The notes below the pieces were generated by a model. That model was not told the origin of the DNA and did not search any database. It saw only the letters and a program-made list of their open reading frames with translations. A stretch of DNA of 64,000 nucleotides from assembly GCA_910577255.1 (NCBI GenBank), contig CAJTMH010000002.1, positions 1-64,000 of the forward strand, written 5' to 3'. This document shows, one piece after another, positions 53,096 to 61,726 of the stretch (position 1 is the first letter of the stretch; each line of letters opens with the position of its first letter). The position numbers were made by a program, and so were the translations under genes. The DNA is from an uncultured Duncaniella sp. GTDB taxonomy: Bacteria; Bacteroidota; Bacteroidia; Bacteroidales; Muribaculaceae.

Positions 53096-53109
53096 ATAAG
53101 TGGCATTAT
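53096..53109 (+). repeat. 14-bp inverted repeat, left copy
   Basis: ATAAGTGGCATTAT; exact reverse complement at 53341-53354. It lies inside a hairpin CCGATAA-GTGGCA-TTATCGG. Candidate crossover site of an invertible segment or regulator site. Confidence 0.7.
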
Positions 53110-53236
53110 CGGCTCTAAGTAGTGGCAATGTCAATTTTTTGGCCTGTTTTCTTTCAAATTGTTAGCGTTTTTAGGGGCAAAATTCCAAATTGACGCTATT
53201 AACACATTGAATTAACAATTTTTTACATAAATCCAA

Positions 53237-53267
53237 TTAACATATTGCTGAAAAAATATTACTTTTG
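53237..53267 (+). promoter_or_regulatory. Candidate promoter in the spacer, facing the rightward SusC operon
   Basis: TTA (one mismatch to TTG, 53237-53239), 20 bases, TACTTTTG (53260-53267). It lies between the two 14-bp repeats, about 250 bases before the rightward SusC start; inversion of 53110-53340 would aim it left. Confidence 0.5.
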
Positions 53268-53340
53268 CTCCCGAATTGCGTGAAATGTGCAAAAAAATAT
53301 GAACTTTTTGCTATTCTATCTCGATTCTTGCAAACTACCT

Positions 53341-53354
53341 ATAATGCCACTTAT
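53341..53354 (-). repeat. 14-bp inverted repeat, right copy
   Basis: ATAATGCCACTTAT, exact reverse complement of 53096-53109, with 231 bases between the two. It also forms its own weak dyad TATAA-TGCCAC-TTATA. Confidence 0.7.
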
Positions 53355-53481
53355 AAACCATTTTGTCACATCGCGACAGCCCTCAAACCGGGATTCAGTT
53401 TTATGGACATGGTTTATCCTTATTATATAATTTAAGGTGGTAACCAAAGATGGCATGGAAGCAGGCTCATTCATTTATATC

Positions 53482-53833
53482 ATTTCAATACTTTAATTAA
53501 TTCGTATTACTATTAGGTATGAAAAAGCTGTTACTACTCTTTGCGGCCATCATCACCTTCGCGCTCAGCGCAGCTGCCCAGAATCAGCGCGTGGAGGGTC
53601 AAGTGATGAGTGCCGACGGCGAGCCCCTGGTGGGCGCGACCGTGGTCGGAGTCGGCACACAGAAGGGAGCTGCCACCGACATCGACGGCAACTTCTCTCT
53701 CGTTCTCCCGGCTTCAGTGAAAAAACTGAACGTCTCATACGTGGGTATGGAGACCAAGGAAGTCACCATCACTCCCGGGTTCATGACCATCACCCTCGAA
53801 AACTCCAATGTGCTTGACGAGGTCATCACCGTG
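53482..53833 (+). repeat. Right arm of a ~352-bp inverted repeat
   Basis: 37 leader bases plus the first 105 codons of the rightward SusC, matching the left arm at about 95%. The arms are 449 bases apart, a geometry in which homologous recombination would invert the spacer and swap the two signal-peptide/CPD-coding ends without breaking either frame. Confidence 0.9.
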
Positions 53834-56710
53834 GCCTACGGCACTACCAAGAAATCGGAATATACCGGTGCTGCATCGGTCATCAACGCCGAGCAGCTGG
53901 AGAATTCACTTGTTTCAAACGTCACCAATGCCATTTCAGGTAAGGTGGCAGGTGTGCAGACACTCAGCTCCAACGGCCAGCCCGGCACAGCAGCAAGTGT
54001 GCGCATCCGCGGTGTCGGCTCCATCAATGCCACAGCCGACCCCCTCTATGTGGTTGACGGTATGCCATTCGACGGTGATATCTCCACTATCCCCAACCAG
54101 GATATTGAAGCGATGACCGTGCTCAAGGATGCCGCATCCACGGCCCTCTACGGTGCCCGCGGTGCCAACGGTGTCATCCTCATCACTACCAAGAGCGGAC
54201 GCGAAGGTGGCGCAAAAGTCACTTTCGATATGCGTTGGGGTAGCAACTCTCGCGCCGTATCACAGTATGACGTCATCAAGGATCCCCGCCAGTACCTCGT
54301 AACCGGCTATAACGCCCTCTACATGACCGCCGAGAACGGACGTTTCGGCGCCAACGCCCAAGCCAACCCCTGGGTATATGCCAACAACAACCTCTGGAGC
54401 GCCCTCGGCTACCAGACATGGACAATCCCCACAGGTGAAGCCATCGTGGGCATGGACGGCAAGTTCAATCCCCACGCCACTCCCGGCTACAGCGACGGCA
54501 ACTACTATTACATCGCCGATGATTGGGAAAAAGGCACTCTCATCCATGGCCTCCGCCAAGAGTACAACGCATCAATAACCGGCGGCACATCCAAACTCAA
54601 CTATTATCTTTCGGCTTCTTACCTGAACGACGAAGGTATCATCGACAATTCTCATTTCGACCGTTTCTCCACACGTATCAACGTGGACTATCAAGCAAAA
54701 CCCTGGCTTAAGGTGGGCACAAACATGAGCTACACTTACACCAATTCGGGTTATCCCGGCGACCAGACCAACGACGCTGCCACATCGTCGGGCAACGCCT
54801 TCTATTTCATCAACTCACTCGCCCCGGTCTATCCGATGTATGTCCGCAACCCCGACGGCTCCCTGATGATGAACACGACTTACAACAAGCCTATCTTCGA
54901 CTACGGCGACGGTAAAGACTACGGAAACGGCATCATGGGCCACACCCGTCAGCCCCAGGGCAACCCCCAGGGCCAGCTCCAGTATGACAAGGAAGACTAC
55001 CTTGCCGACGTGTTTGACGGAAAATGGTATGCCATCCTGACTCCGGTAGAAGGTCTCACCATCACCGGTACAGCAGGTTACCATGTCGACAACACCCGCA
55101 CCCACATGATCCTCAACGGTCTCTATGGCCAGTTTGCCTCTATCGGCGGTCAGGCCGTACAGGTGGCACAGCGCGTCCGCTCGCTCCAGTATCAGGGCAT
55201 AGCAAGCTATCAGAAGACCTTCGCTGACGTCCACAACATGAATCTCATGGTAGGTTATGAAACCCAGAGCTATCAGGAAGAAATGGTCCAGGCCATCGGC
55301 AGCAACCTCTATGCTCCAGGCAACTGGGCTGTCAACAACACTATCGACAACCGCAACGGCTATGGCATCCAAGCCAACCTGGTACACCGAGGCATATTCG
55401 GCCGCGCCAAGTACAACTATGACGGACGCTACTTCTTCATGGCCTCATTCCGCCGCGACGCGTCATCACGCTTTCACCCCGACCACCGCTGGGGCAACTT
55501 CTGGTCAGTGTCAGGCGCATGGGACATCGCCAAGGAAAACTTCATGCAGGGCCAGAGAACATGGCTCGACATGCTGAAGTACCGTATCTCATTCGGACAG
55601 AACGGTAACGACGCCATCGGCGTGCGCTACCTCGCCTATGCAGACCAATATACACTCACCGGCTCGGACGGCGTATTCTCGGACGGCGCACTCGCTTACA
55701 AAGGCAATCCCGACATCACCTGGGAGACCTCCAACGCGTTTGACACCGGCTTTGACTTCAGCTTCTGGCAGGGCACACTCTCAGGTAGCTTGGAATACTT
55801 CCAGCGTCAGACCTCCGATATGCTCTTCAACATCCCGATGGCTGACTCAAACGGCTACTCATCAATGCCGATGAACGTAGGCTCCATGCGCAACAATGGC
55901 GTGGAACTCGACCTCAACTACCGTGTGTTCAACACCAAGAACGTGACATGGGACATCAACGCCAACATCACGTTCCAGAGCAACAAGGTGCTCTCCCTCT
56001 CCAAGTCAATCCTTGACGACGAAGGCAAATGGCTCAACGGCTCACGCTACTTCAAGGAGGGCGAGTCAATGTATCAGCTCTACCTCGTGCAGTGGGGCGG
56101 CGTAGACGAAAAGACTGGTTTCGCGCAGTACTGGGCCAAGAATGCCGACGGAGAAGAATATCTCACCCCCGACTGGGCTACTGCCCGCGACACCAACCGC
56201 AAGACAACCGGCAATCTTATGCCTACAGCTTACGGCGGTTTCGGCACCACCCTCACAGCCTTCGGCTTCGACGTGTCAGCATCATTCGCATATCAGTTCG
56301 GCGGCGAGATCATGGACAACTCTTATCAGAGCTATATGCACTCAGGCAACAGCCTGGGTCAGACTTGGCACAAAGACATCCTAAAGGCCTGGACTCCTGA
56401 AAACACCAAAACCGATGTTCCGCGCCTGGCCACAGAAGCACAGTACTCCTATGCCAACGCCACCAGCACACGCTTCCTCGTGTCGAGCGATTACATCTCG
56501 TTCAACAACCTTACAGTAGGCTACACTATCCCCGAACGCCTCCTCAACAAGATAGGCATCTCATCACTCCGCGTCTACTTTGCCGGAGAGAACCTTGCCC
56601 TCTGGAGCAAACGCAAGGGTCTTGACCCACGCCAGGGATATGTGTCATCACAGAACTCCACTTACTCGCCCATCCGCACCCTCACAGGTGGTCTGCGCGT
56701 GTCGTTCTAA
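53519..56710 (+). CDS. SusC/RagA family TonB-linked outer-membrane transporter (rightward)
   Basis: 1063 aa. Same parts as the leftward copy: signal peptide, CPD-like domain (about 23-95), TonB box DEVITVAYG, plug (VRIRGVGSIN, YVVDGMPFDGD, LYGARGANGVILITTKSGR), large barrel ending in GGLRVSF. Past residue 105 it keeps scattered blocks of identity with the other SusC (FRRDASSRFHPDHRWGNF, EYFQRQTSDML) but the loops that face the substrate differ, so the two probably bind different ligands of one type. No STN domain. Begins an operon with SusD (33 bases on) and a lipoprotein. Confidence 0.96.
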   Translation: MKKLLLLFAAIITFALSAAAQNQRVEGQVMSADGEPLVGATVVGVGTQKGAATDIDGNFSLVLPASVKKLNVSYVGMETKEVTITPGFMTITLENSNVLDEVITVAYGTTKKSEYTGAASVINAEQLENSLVSNVTNAISGKVAGVQTLSSNGQPGTAASVRIRGVGSINATADPLYVVDGMPFDGDISTIPNQDIEAMTVLKDAASTALYGARGANGVILITTKSGREGGAKVTFDMRWGSNSRAVSQYDVIKDPRQYLVTGYNALYMTAENGRFGANAQANPWVYANNNLWSALGYQTWTIPTGEAIVGMDGKFNPHATPGYSDGNYYYIADDWEKGTLIHGLRQEYNASITGGTSKLNYYLSASYLNDEGIIDNSHFDRFSTRINVDYQAKPWLKVGTNMSYTYTNSGYPGDQTNDAATSSGNAFYFINSLAPVYPMYVRNPDGSLMMNTTYNKPIFDYGDGKDYGNGIMGHTRQPQGNPQGQLQYDKEDYLADVFDGKWYAILTPVEGLTITGTAGYHVDNTRTHMILNGLYGQFASIGGQAVQVAQRVRSLQYQGIASYQKTFADVHNMNLMVGYETQSYQEEMVQAIGSNLYAPGNWAVNNTIDNRNGYGIQANLVHRGIFGRAKYNYDGRYFFMASFRRDASSRFHPDHRWGNFWSVSGAWDIAKENFMQGQRTWLDMLKYRISFGQNGNDAIGVRYLAYADQYTLTGSDGVFSDGALAYKGNPDITWETSNAFDTGFDFSFWQGTLSGSLEYFQRQTSDMLFNIPMADSNGYSSMPMNVGSMRNNGVELDLNYRVFNTKNVTWDINANITFQSNKVLSLSKSILDDEGKWLNGSRYFKEGESMYQLYLVQWGGVDEKTGFAQYWAKNADGEEYLTPDWATARDTNRKTTGNLMPTAYGGFGTTLTAFGFDVSASFAYQFGGEIMDNSYQSYMHSGNSLGQTWHKDILKAWTPENTKTDVPRLATEAQYSYANATSTRFLVSSDYISFNNLTVGYTIPERLLNKIGISSLRVYFAGENLALWSKRKGLDPRQGYVSSQNSTYSPIRTLTGGLRVSF

Positions 56711-56743
56711 TCAGTTTAGTGTAACAAACAGACAGTTAAATCT

Positions 56744-58387
56744 ATGAAACTTTTCAATAAAATACTAGCTTTGTCGCTATGCGCGGTGGCAGTGACATCA
56801 TGCGATGACCTCGACACCGAGTATCTCGGCAACTATGTCACCACCGAGCAGAAAAAAGATGCTCTTGACAAGAAGCCTGAGCTCGCACTCGCAGGTGTGA
56901 CAGCCATGTTCTCGCAGTACAACACCTATGAATCAATCTATGCGAGCCACTTTGACTTCGGATATCCCTCACTGATGCTCGGCATGGACTGCCAGGGACA
57001 GGACATGGGCTCAAAATACTCAGGCTACAACTGGTTTCAGAGCTGGGCAGCCTACAACGAGTGTAACCCCGACGGCCGTCCCTCCAACATGATGTGGGCG
57101 CTGGTGTACAAGAACGTCAAAATCGCCAACGACGTCATGGCCACCATCGACCCCGCCACTGAGGATCCCGAGCTCATGCTCTTCCTCGCACAGGCCTATG
57201 CCATGCGCGCGTTCGACTACTTCAACCTCGCGCAGACATTCCAGTTCACCTACAAAGGGAATGAAAGCAAACCCTGTGTACCTATCGTCACCAATCTCAA
57301 CGCCACGGAATGTGCCACCAACGGTGTTCCCCGCAACACTGTAGAAGAGGTTTACACACAGATCATCAACGACCTCAACGAGGCTGTACGTCTTCTCGAG
57401 ACCACCAACCTCACCCCCGAACGCGTCATGGACAGCAAGCCCAAACGTATGGTAAGCCTCGCCGTTGCCTACGGTCTCCGTGCCCGCGTCAATCTCGTGA
57501 TGAACAACTGGGCTGGAGCCGCCGAGGATGCCCGCGCAGCCATCAACTCATTCTCAGGACGCCCCTACTCCATCACCGAGATGCAGCGTCCGGCCTTCAA
57601 CAACATTGAGGATCAGTCATGGATGTGGGGTATCGCCGTTGCCGAGACCGACCGCGTGGTCACTTCAGGTGTCGTCAACTTCCCCTCCCACATGGGCTCA
57701 CTCAATGACGGATATGTGACCAACGGAGCATGGCGCTGGTGCAACAAGCTCCTCTTCGAGTCAATCCCGACACGTGACGTGCGCAAAGGCTGGTTCCTCG
57801 ACGAGAACCTCAACAGCAGCCACCTCACCGATGCCGAACTCGAGTATCTCCACCAGTTCAAGAGCAAGGATGGCAACGTGACCTACGAGTTCGACCAGAC
57901 CAACGTGCTGATGCCCTACACCCAGGTGAAATATGCTCCCTACCAGAATGTGATCGAGCAGGGCACCAATGCTTCCGATATCCCCCTGATGCGTGTGGAG
58001 GAAATGTACTATATCTACGCCGAAGCTACCGCCATGGGTGGCAACGCTCCTGCGGCAAGAGATTTCCTCGAGCAGTTCGTACAGACCTACCGCAACCCGA
58101 CCTACACCACAAGCGCCTCTACTCCTGAAGCGCTCCGTGAGGAAATCTGGCACGAACGCCGCATCGAATTCTGGGGCGAAGGTATAAGCTGGTTTGACCT
58201 CATGCGCCTCAACAAGCCTATGGACCGTCGCGGCGGAGCATTCCCCAATGCGTTCACCTACAACATCGAGCCGGGTTCGAGTGCTCTTCTCTACTGCATT
58301 CCCCAGACTGAAATCACAGCCAACGCCCAGATTTCTGTCGGCGACAACAACCCCTCATCATCACGCCCGACACCTATCGTAGATTAA
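56744..58387 (+). CDS. SusD/RagB family outer-membrane lipoprotein
   Basis: 547 aa. Lipobox VTSC (Cys20) followed by DDLDTEYLGN, the same DLDTE start as the leftward SusD. Helical body with AQAYAMRAFDYFNLAQTF and GLRARVNLVMNNWAGAAEDARAAI, and the C-terminal SusD signature PLMRVEEMYYIYAEA and LREEIWHERRIEFWGEGISWFDLMRLNKP. Forms the lid over the rightward SusC. Ends 31 bases before the lipoprotein gene. Confidence 0.95.
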   Translation: MKLFNKILALSLCAVAVTSCDDLDTEYLGNYVTTEQKKDALDKKPELALAGVTAMFSQYNTYESIYASHFDFGYPSLMLGMDCQGQDMGSKYSGYNWFQSWAAYNECNPDGRPSNMMWALVYKNVKIANDVMATIDPATEDPELMLFLAQAYAMRAFDYFNLAQTFQFTYKGNESKPCVPIVTNLNATECATNGVPRNTVEEVYTQIINDLNEAVRLLETTNLTPERVMDSKPKRMVSLAVAYGLRARVNLVMNNWAGAAEDARAAINSFSGRPYSITEMQRPAFNNIEDQSWMWGIAVAETDRVVTSGVVNFPSHMGSLNDGYVTNGAWRWCNKLLFESIPTRDVRKGWFLDENLNSSHLTDAELEYLHQFKSKDGNVTYEFDQTNVLMPYTQVKYAPYQNVIEQGTNASDIPLMRVEEMYYIYAEATAMGGNAPAARDFLEQFVQTYRNPTYTTSASTPEALREEIWHERRIEFWGEGISWFDLMRLNKPMDRRGGAFPNAFTYNIEPGSSALLYCIPQTEITANAQISVGDNNPSSSRPTPIVD

Positions 58388-58418
58388 AAAACTTCACACT
58401 TCTCAAAAAAGTAAGAAC

Positions 58419-59993
58419 ATGAAATTTCTCAAATCATATATCCCGGCAATGCTCGCCATGTGCGCCACAATGACCTTCACGGCTTGTGACGATGACGATG
58501 TCGACGTGGTCGGCAAGGAGTTTGACGCTCCGGGAGCATACTTCCAGTTCCAGTATGTCAACGAAGTCGAGCTTGACGTGGTAGACACCCAGTTCACCAT
58601 CCCGGTCAACCGCGAAAACGGTGAAGGCACAGCTACCGTCAACCTCTCACACGACGTCACCTCTGCGGGAGCTAACGCGGCTACCGCCTTCAACATCCCC
58701 GCGACCGTGACATTCGCCGACGGCGAGACCACTACGCTGATCCCTGTGACCTTCGACATCAACGACCTCACACCCCTTGAGCCCTACAAAATCGAAGTCT
58801 CCATTACCGATGGTCATGACACCCCTTACACCTCCAACACTGTGACCTACGAAGCCACATTCATTCCTTGGGAGGACCTTGGAGCCTGTGAGTACACCGA
58901 CTTCCTTATCGGCACATTCTTCAATATCCCCGACGTGACATGGGATGTGCAGATAAAGGAGCATCCCCAGAAGAAGGGTCTCTACCGCCTCATCAATCCC
59001 TATCAGAATGTACCTATCGGCGGTTTGATCTATGATGATTCAGAGGAACACTATATGTACATCAACGCCACTGATCCTGAGGCTGTATTCATCAGCGACA
59101 AGGATGGCAATCCCACCTATTACTATTCAGGCGTAATGGCCAATCCTAACTATGGTCAGTTCATCTGCACATCCGAGGCCTCTTACTATCTCATGAGAGG
59201 AGACTCTGACGCAGCTGCCGACTACTACGGTTCAATGCGCAACGGCCGCATATATATCCCCGCTCTGCTCGTTGCTATGGAACTCTATCAGGATGGCGGT
59301 CTCTTTGAGAGAACTATCGAGGAAGGCCAATACATGATAGTGCTTCCGGGTGCTCCCGAACTCGTGGAAAGCTGGACAGTGCTGGGCCAGGGTGCCTACA
59401 CCGACGGCTTCATCTGCGGAGCCTTTGAGGACATGCCCGACAACACCTATAATGTACAGGTGGAACAGTGTGAAGAGGATCCCGGACTTATCCGTATCCT
59501 TAACCCCTATACTGCGGCTTTCCCTTATGGCAAGGCCACTGACCAGGACATTTACATCACTTTTGATGTTACCGACCCTCAGTGTGTGTATGTCCCCCTT
59601 CAGGCCACAGGTTTCTCCACCGAAGAGGATGGCGAGTTTGAAATCATAAACCTCGCTCAGTATCTCAAGCTCAGCGGAGCTTCAAGCAATGACATCATCC
59701 AGCGTGGATTTAATGACACCTTCGAAGGCAATGTCATCACTATCGCCGCAACTCACTGCGCGTTCACTCTCCCCAAATTTGACGGTGAGGACTATGGTCC
59801 TTACGGCACCGACTCGGAAGCTCGTCTTGTACTTCCCGCAGCCATGTCAGAGTCAATCATGAATGCTGTCGCAGCGAAAGCAGCCCCCGGAATTGCCCGC
59901 AGGGTGAAGAAAGCCGAAAAACTCCTTGTTCCTTCCGATCTCGTTAAGACAAACGAGTTCTCACGTATGGGCTCAAAACTCATCTGGAAGTAA
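58419..59993 (+). CDS. Surface lipoprotein, third gene of the rightward SusCD operon
   Basis: 524 aa. Signal and lipobox FTAC (Cys23), then DDDDVDVVG, an acidic stretch favouring surface display. Residues about 40-145 form a Calx-beta-like sandwich (FTIPVNRENGEGTATVNLS, VTFADGETTTLIPVTFD). Two repeats of about 100 residues follow: W-x-x-L-G-x-x-x-Y-T-D (starting near 147 and near 318), each with a RLINPY or RILNPY motif and a DVTDPQCV or NATDPEAV motif. The tail is basic (RRVKKAEKLL ... KLIWK). Counterpart of the leftward lipoprotein; no catalytic motif. Ligand binding is inferred from gene position only. Confidence 0.78.
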   Translation: MKFLKSYIPAMLAMCATMTFTACDDDDVDVVGKEFDAPGAYFQFQYVNEVELDVVDTQFTIPVNRENGEGTATVNLSHDVTSAGANAATAFNIPATVTFADGETTTLIPVTFDINDLTPLEPYKIEVSITDGHDTPYTSNTVTYEATFIPWEDLGACEYTDFLIGTFFNIPDVTWDVQIKEHPQKKGLYRLINPYQNVPIGGLIYDDSEEHYMYINATDPEAVFISDKDGNPTYYYSGVMANPNYGQFICTSEASYYLMRGDSDAAADYYGSMRNGRIYIPALLVAMELYQDGGLFERTIEEGQYMIVLPGAPELVESWTVLGQGAYTDGFICGAFEDMPDNTYNVQVEQCEEDPGLIRILNPYTAAFPYGKATDQDIYITFDVTDPQCVYVPLQATGFSTEEDGEFEIINLAQYLKLSGASSNDIIQRGFNDTFEGNVITIAATHCAFTLPKFDGEDYGPYGTDSEARLVLPAAMSESIMNAVAAKAAPGIARRVKKAEKLLVPSDLVKTNEFSRMGSKLIWK

Positions 59994-60021
59994 CCTTACT
60001 CCGTCTATCTGACGATTCCCA

Positions 60022-60064
60022 CCCCACGCAACCATTCCTCATGGTTGCGTGGGGTTTATCTTTC
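60022..60064 (+). terminator. Terminator of the rightward SusCD operon
   Basis: Perfect 14-bp stem CCCCACGCAACCAT / ATGGTTGCGTGGGG with a 5-base loop and following TTTATCTTTC, 29 bases past the lipoprotein stop. Confidence 0.9.
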
Positions 60065-60248
60065 ATAGTGGCACTCCCCAATCATAATGGTTCGTTTGAA
60101 AAGCCTGTCGCGTCTCTCTGCTGGCCACGTCGGGAGGCTGAACAGATGCGAAAATTTGACAAGAGGCACTCAAAAGTTATATTTTTTATGCTTAAAAACA
60201 TGTTTTTTGCTATTTTTCAACAAGTTTTCAATTTTTTTGGCAAATTGC
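60065..60248. other. Intergenic DNA before the trp promoter, no gene recognised
   Basis: AT-rich stretch between the SusCD terminator and the trp promoter. A 77-codon open frame here starts inside the terminator hairpin and is not credible. Confidence 0.5.
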
Positions 60249-60279
60249 TTGGATATGTCAAAGTAATGACATAAATTTG
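60249..60279 (+). promoter_or_regulatory. Promoter of the trp operon
   Basis: TTG (60249-60251), 20 bases, TAAATTTG (60272-60279). Transcription would start a few bases later and the leader peptide begins 20 bases past the -7 box. Confidence 0.7.
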
Positions 60280-60298
60280 CGACATAGTTAAGAAATCA

Positions 60299-60364
60299 AT
60301 GAACAATCTATACAACTCTAAAGCTAATTGGTGGCGCATCGGTAATAATTATCGATGGCTATAA
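60299..60364 (+). CDS. trpL: trp operon leader peptide
   Basis: 21 codons: MNNLYNSKANWWRIGNNYRW-L. Trp codons are 11, 12 (tandem, 60329-60334) and 20 (60356-60358): three Trp in 21 residues against about 1% in ordinary proteins. It lies between the trp promoter and an intrinsic terminator ahead of trpB. Ribosome stalling at codons 11-12 when charged tRNA-Trp is short is the expected sensor. The gene symbol is by analogy with enterobacterial trpL; sequences are not homologous. Confidence 0.85.
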   Translation: MNNLYNSKANWWRIGNNYRWL

Positions 60365-60466
60365 AAGTATTAAGCGCCAATAGCAATGCTACAATCTTAC
60401 CCTCTCCAATAAGGGATACAATTCAAGGCCATCGACTACGGACGTAATCGGTGGCTTGCTTTTTTC
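60327..60466 (+). promoter_or_regulatory. trp attenuator RNA (alternative hairpins and terminator)
   Basis: Four interacting parts. Segment 1: ATTGGTGGCGC (60327-60337, contains both tandem Trp codons) pairs with GCGCCAAT (60374-60381). Segment 2: TCGATGGC (60352-60359) lies in that loop and can pair instead with GCCATCGA (60428-60435). The latter is also the 5' half of the terminator GCCATCGACTAC / GTAATCGGTGGC (60428-60455), followed by TTGCTTTTTTC. A ribosome stalled on the Trp codons covers segment 1, frees segment 2 and so blocks the terminator. The terminator and antiterminator share the same eight bases, so they are mutually exclusive. Confidence 0.85.
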
Positions 60467-60534
60467 TACAGTCAGTGTGTCAGTCCGTGTCACATAGGTA
60501 TTTTTCTTAAACATAGTAATCACAATTCAGAAGT

Positions 60535-61725
60535 ATGAACGCATATAAATCACTGTTACCGGTGGATGAGGATGGCTATTATGGCCGTTTCGGAGGAGCT
60601 TACATCCCCGAAATCCTCCACAAGAATGTCGAAAATCTGCTTGAAGCCTTCCACCGCTACGTGGATGACGAGGAGTTCAACAAGGAGTTTGACCAGCTGC
60701 TACGCGATTACGTCGGACGCCCCTCCCCTCTCTACCGTGCCAACCGCCTGAGCGAGCTTTACGGCACAAACATATATCTTAAACGCGAGGACCTTAATCA
60801 TACCGGCGCCCATAAAATCAACAGCGCCATAGGGTCGGCCCTGCTCGCCAAACGTATGGGCAAGCACCGCATCATAGCCGAGACAGGTGCCGGGCAGCAC
60901 GGAGTCGCCACCGCAACTGTATGTGCGCTCATGGGTATGGAGTGTGTGGTCTACATGGGTGCCACAGATGTGGAGCGCCAGCAGCCCAACGTGGAGCGCA
61001 TGCGCATGCTCGGGGCCAAGGTCGAACCGGTCCACAGCGGCAACAAGACCCTGAAGGATGCCACCAATGAAGCCATCCGTGACTGGTGTTGCAACCCTGA
61101 CAGCTTTTATATCATCGGAAGTACCGTCGGGCCACACCCTTATCCTGAAATGGTGGCACATTTCCAGTCAGTGATAAGCCGTGAAATCAAGGAGCAGCTT
61201 CGTTCACAGATCGGCCACGAGAATCCCGACTATGTGGTGGCCTGCGTGGGTGGTGGCAGCAACGCCGCCGGAGCTTTCTACCATTTCATCAATTCTCCCG
61301 GAGTAAAACTCATTGCCGCCGAGGCTGCCGGCCTTGGTGTCGACACCGGAGAGACGGCCGCCACCATATCGGTAGGCACCGAAGGCATCATCCATGGGGC
61401 GAGAACACTGGTGATGCAGACCCCCGACGGACAGATCATCGAACCCTACTCCGTGTCAGCCGGACTCGACTATCCCGGCATCGGTCCTCTCCATGCATTC
61501 CTCGCATCATCGGGACGAGCCGAAGTGATAGCCGTGACTGACCGCGAAGCTCTTGACGCGGCCTTCCGCCTCACAAGGGTGGAGGGTATCATCCCGGCCC
61601 TTGAGTCGGCACACGCACTCGCCATCCTTGACAAAAAAAGATTCTCTCATGATGACATCGTGGTCATCAACGTCTCCGGACGAGGCGATAAGGACATGCA
61701 CACCTATCTGAAATACCAAGACTAA
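60535..61725 (+). CDS. trpB: Tryptophan synthase beta subunit
   Basis: 396 aa PLP enzyme joining indole and serine. PLP lysine in LKREDLNHTGAHKINSAIG (the HxGxHKxN block), phosphate loop CVGGGSNAAGAF, Glu/substrate loop ETGAGQHGVATA, and C-terminal ISGRGDKDM-like VNVSGRGDKDMHTY. This is the standard TrpB1 type that pairs with TrpA. First gene of the operon, 69 bases after the attenuator terminator; trpE starts one base after its stop. Placing trpB before trpE is common in Bacteroidetes. Confidence 0.97.
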   Translation: MNAYKSLLPVDEDGYYGRFGGAYIPEILHKNVENLLEAFHRYVDDEEFNKEFDQLLRDYVGRPSPLYRANRLSELYGTNIYLKREDLNHTGAHKINSAIGSALLAKRMGKHRIIAETGAGQHGVATATVCALMGMECVVYMGATDVERQQPNVERMRMLGAKVEPVHSGNKTLKDATNEAIRDWCCNPDSFYIIGSTVGPHPYPEMVAHFQSVISREIKEQLRSQIGHENPDYVVACVGGGSNAAGAFYHFINSPGVKLIAAEAAGLGVDTGETAATISVGTEGIIHGARTLVMQTPDGQIIEPYSVSAGLDYPGIGPLHAFLASSGRAEVIAVTDREALDAAFRLTRVEGIIPALESAHALAILDKKRFSHDDIVVINVSGRGDKDMHTYLKYQD

Positions 61726-61726
61726 T

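Larger units (their letters stand above)
52996..53518. promoter_or_regulatory. Shared divergent regulatory region of the two SusC operons
   Basis: 523 bases without a gene, AT-rich. It contains the two 37-bp identical leaders at its ends, a 14-bp perfect inverted repeat (53096-53109 and 53341-53354), a third partial copy AGTGGCAAT (53118-53126), and one good -7 box. No equally good minus-strand promoter was found. Confidence 0.75.

Noticed and set aside
52681..53833. Inverted repeat as terminal repeats of an insertion sequence
   Set aside because: No transposase between the arms, and each arm is the genuine 5' end of a SusC gene.
60041..60274. 77-codon open frame before the trp promoter
   Set aside because: Starts in the arm of a strong terminator and ends inside the trp promoter; not credible as a gene.
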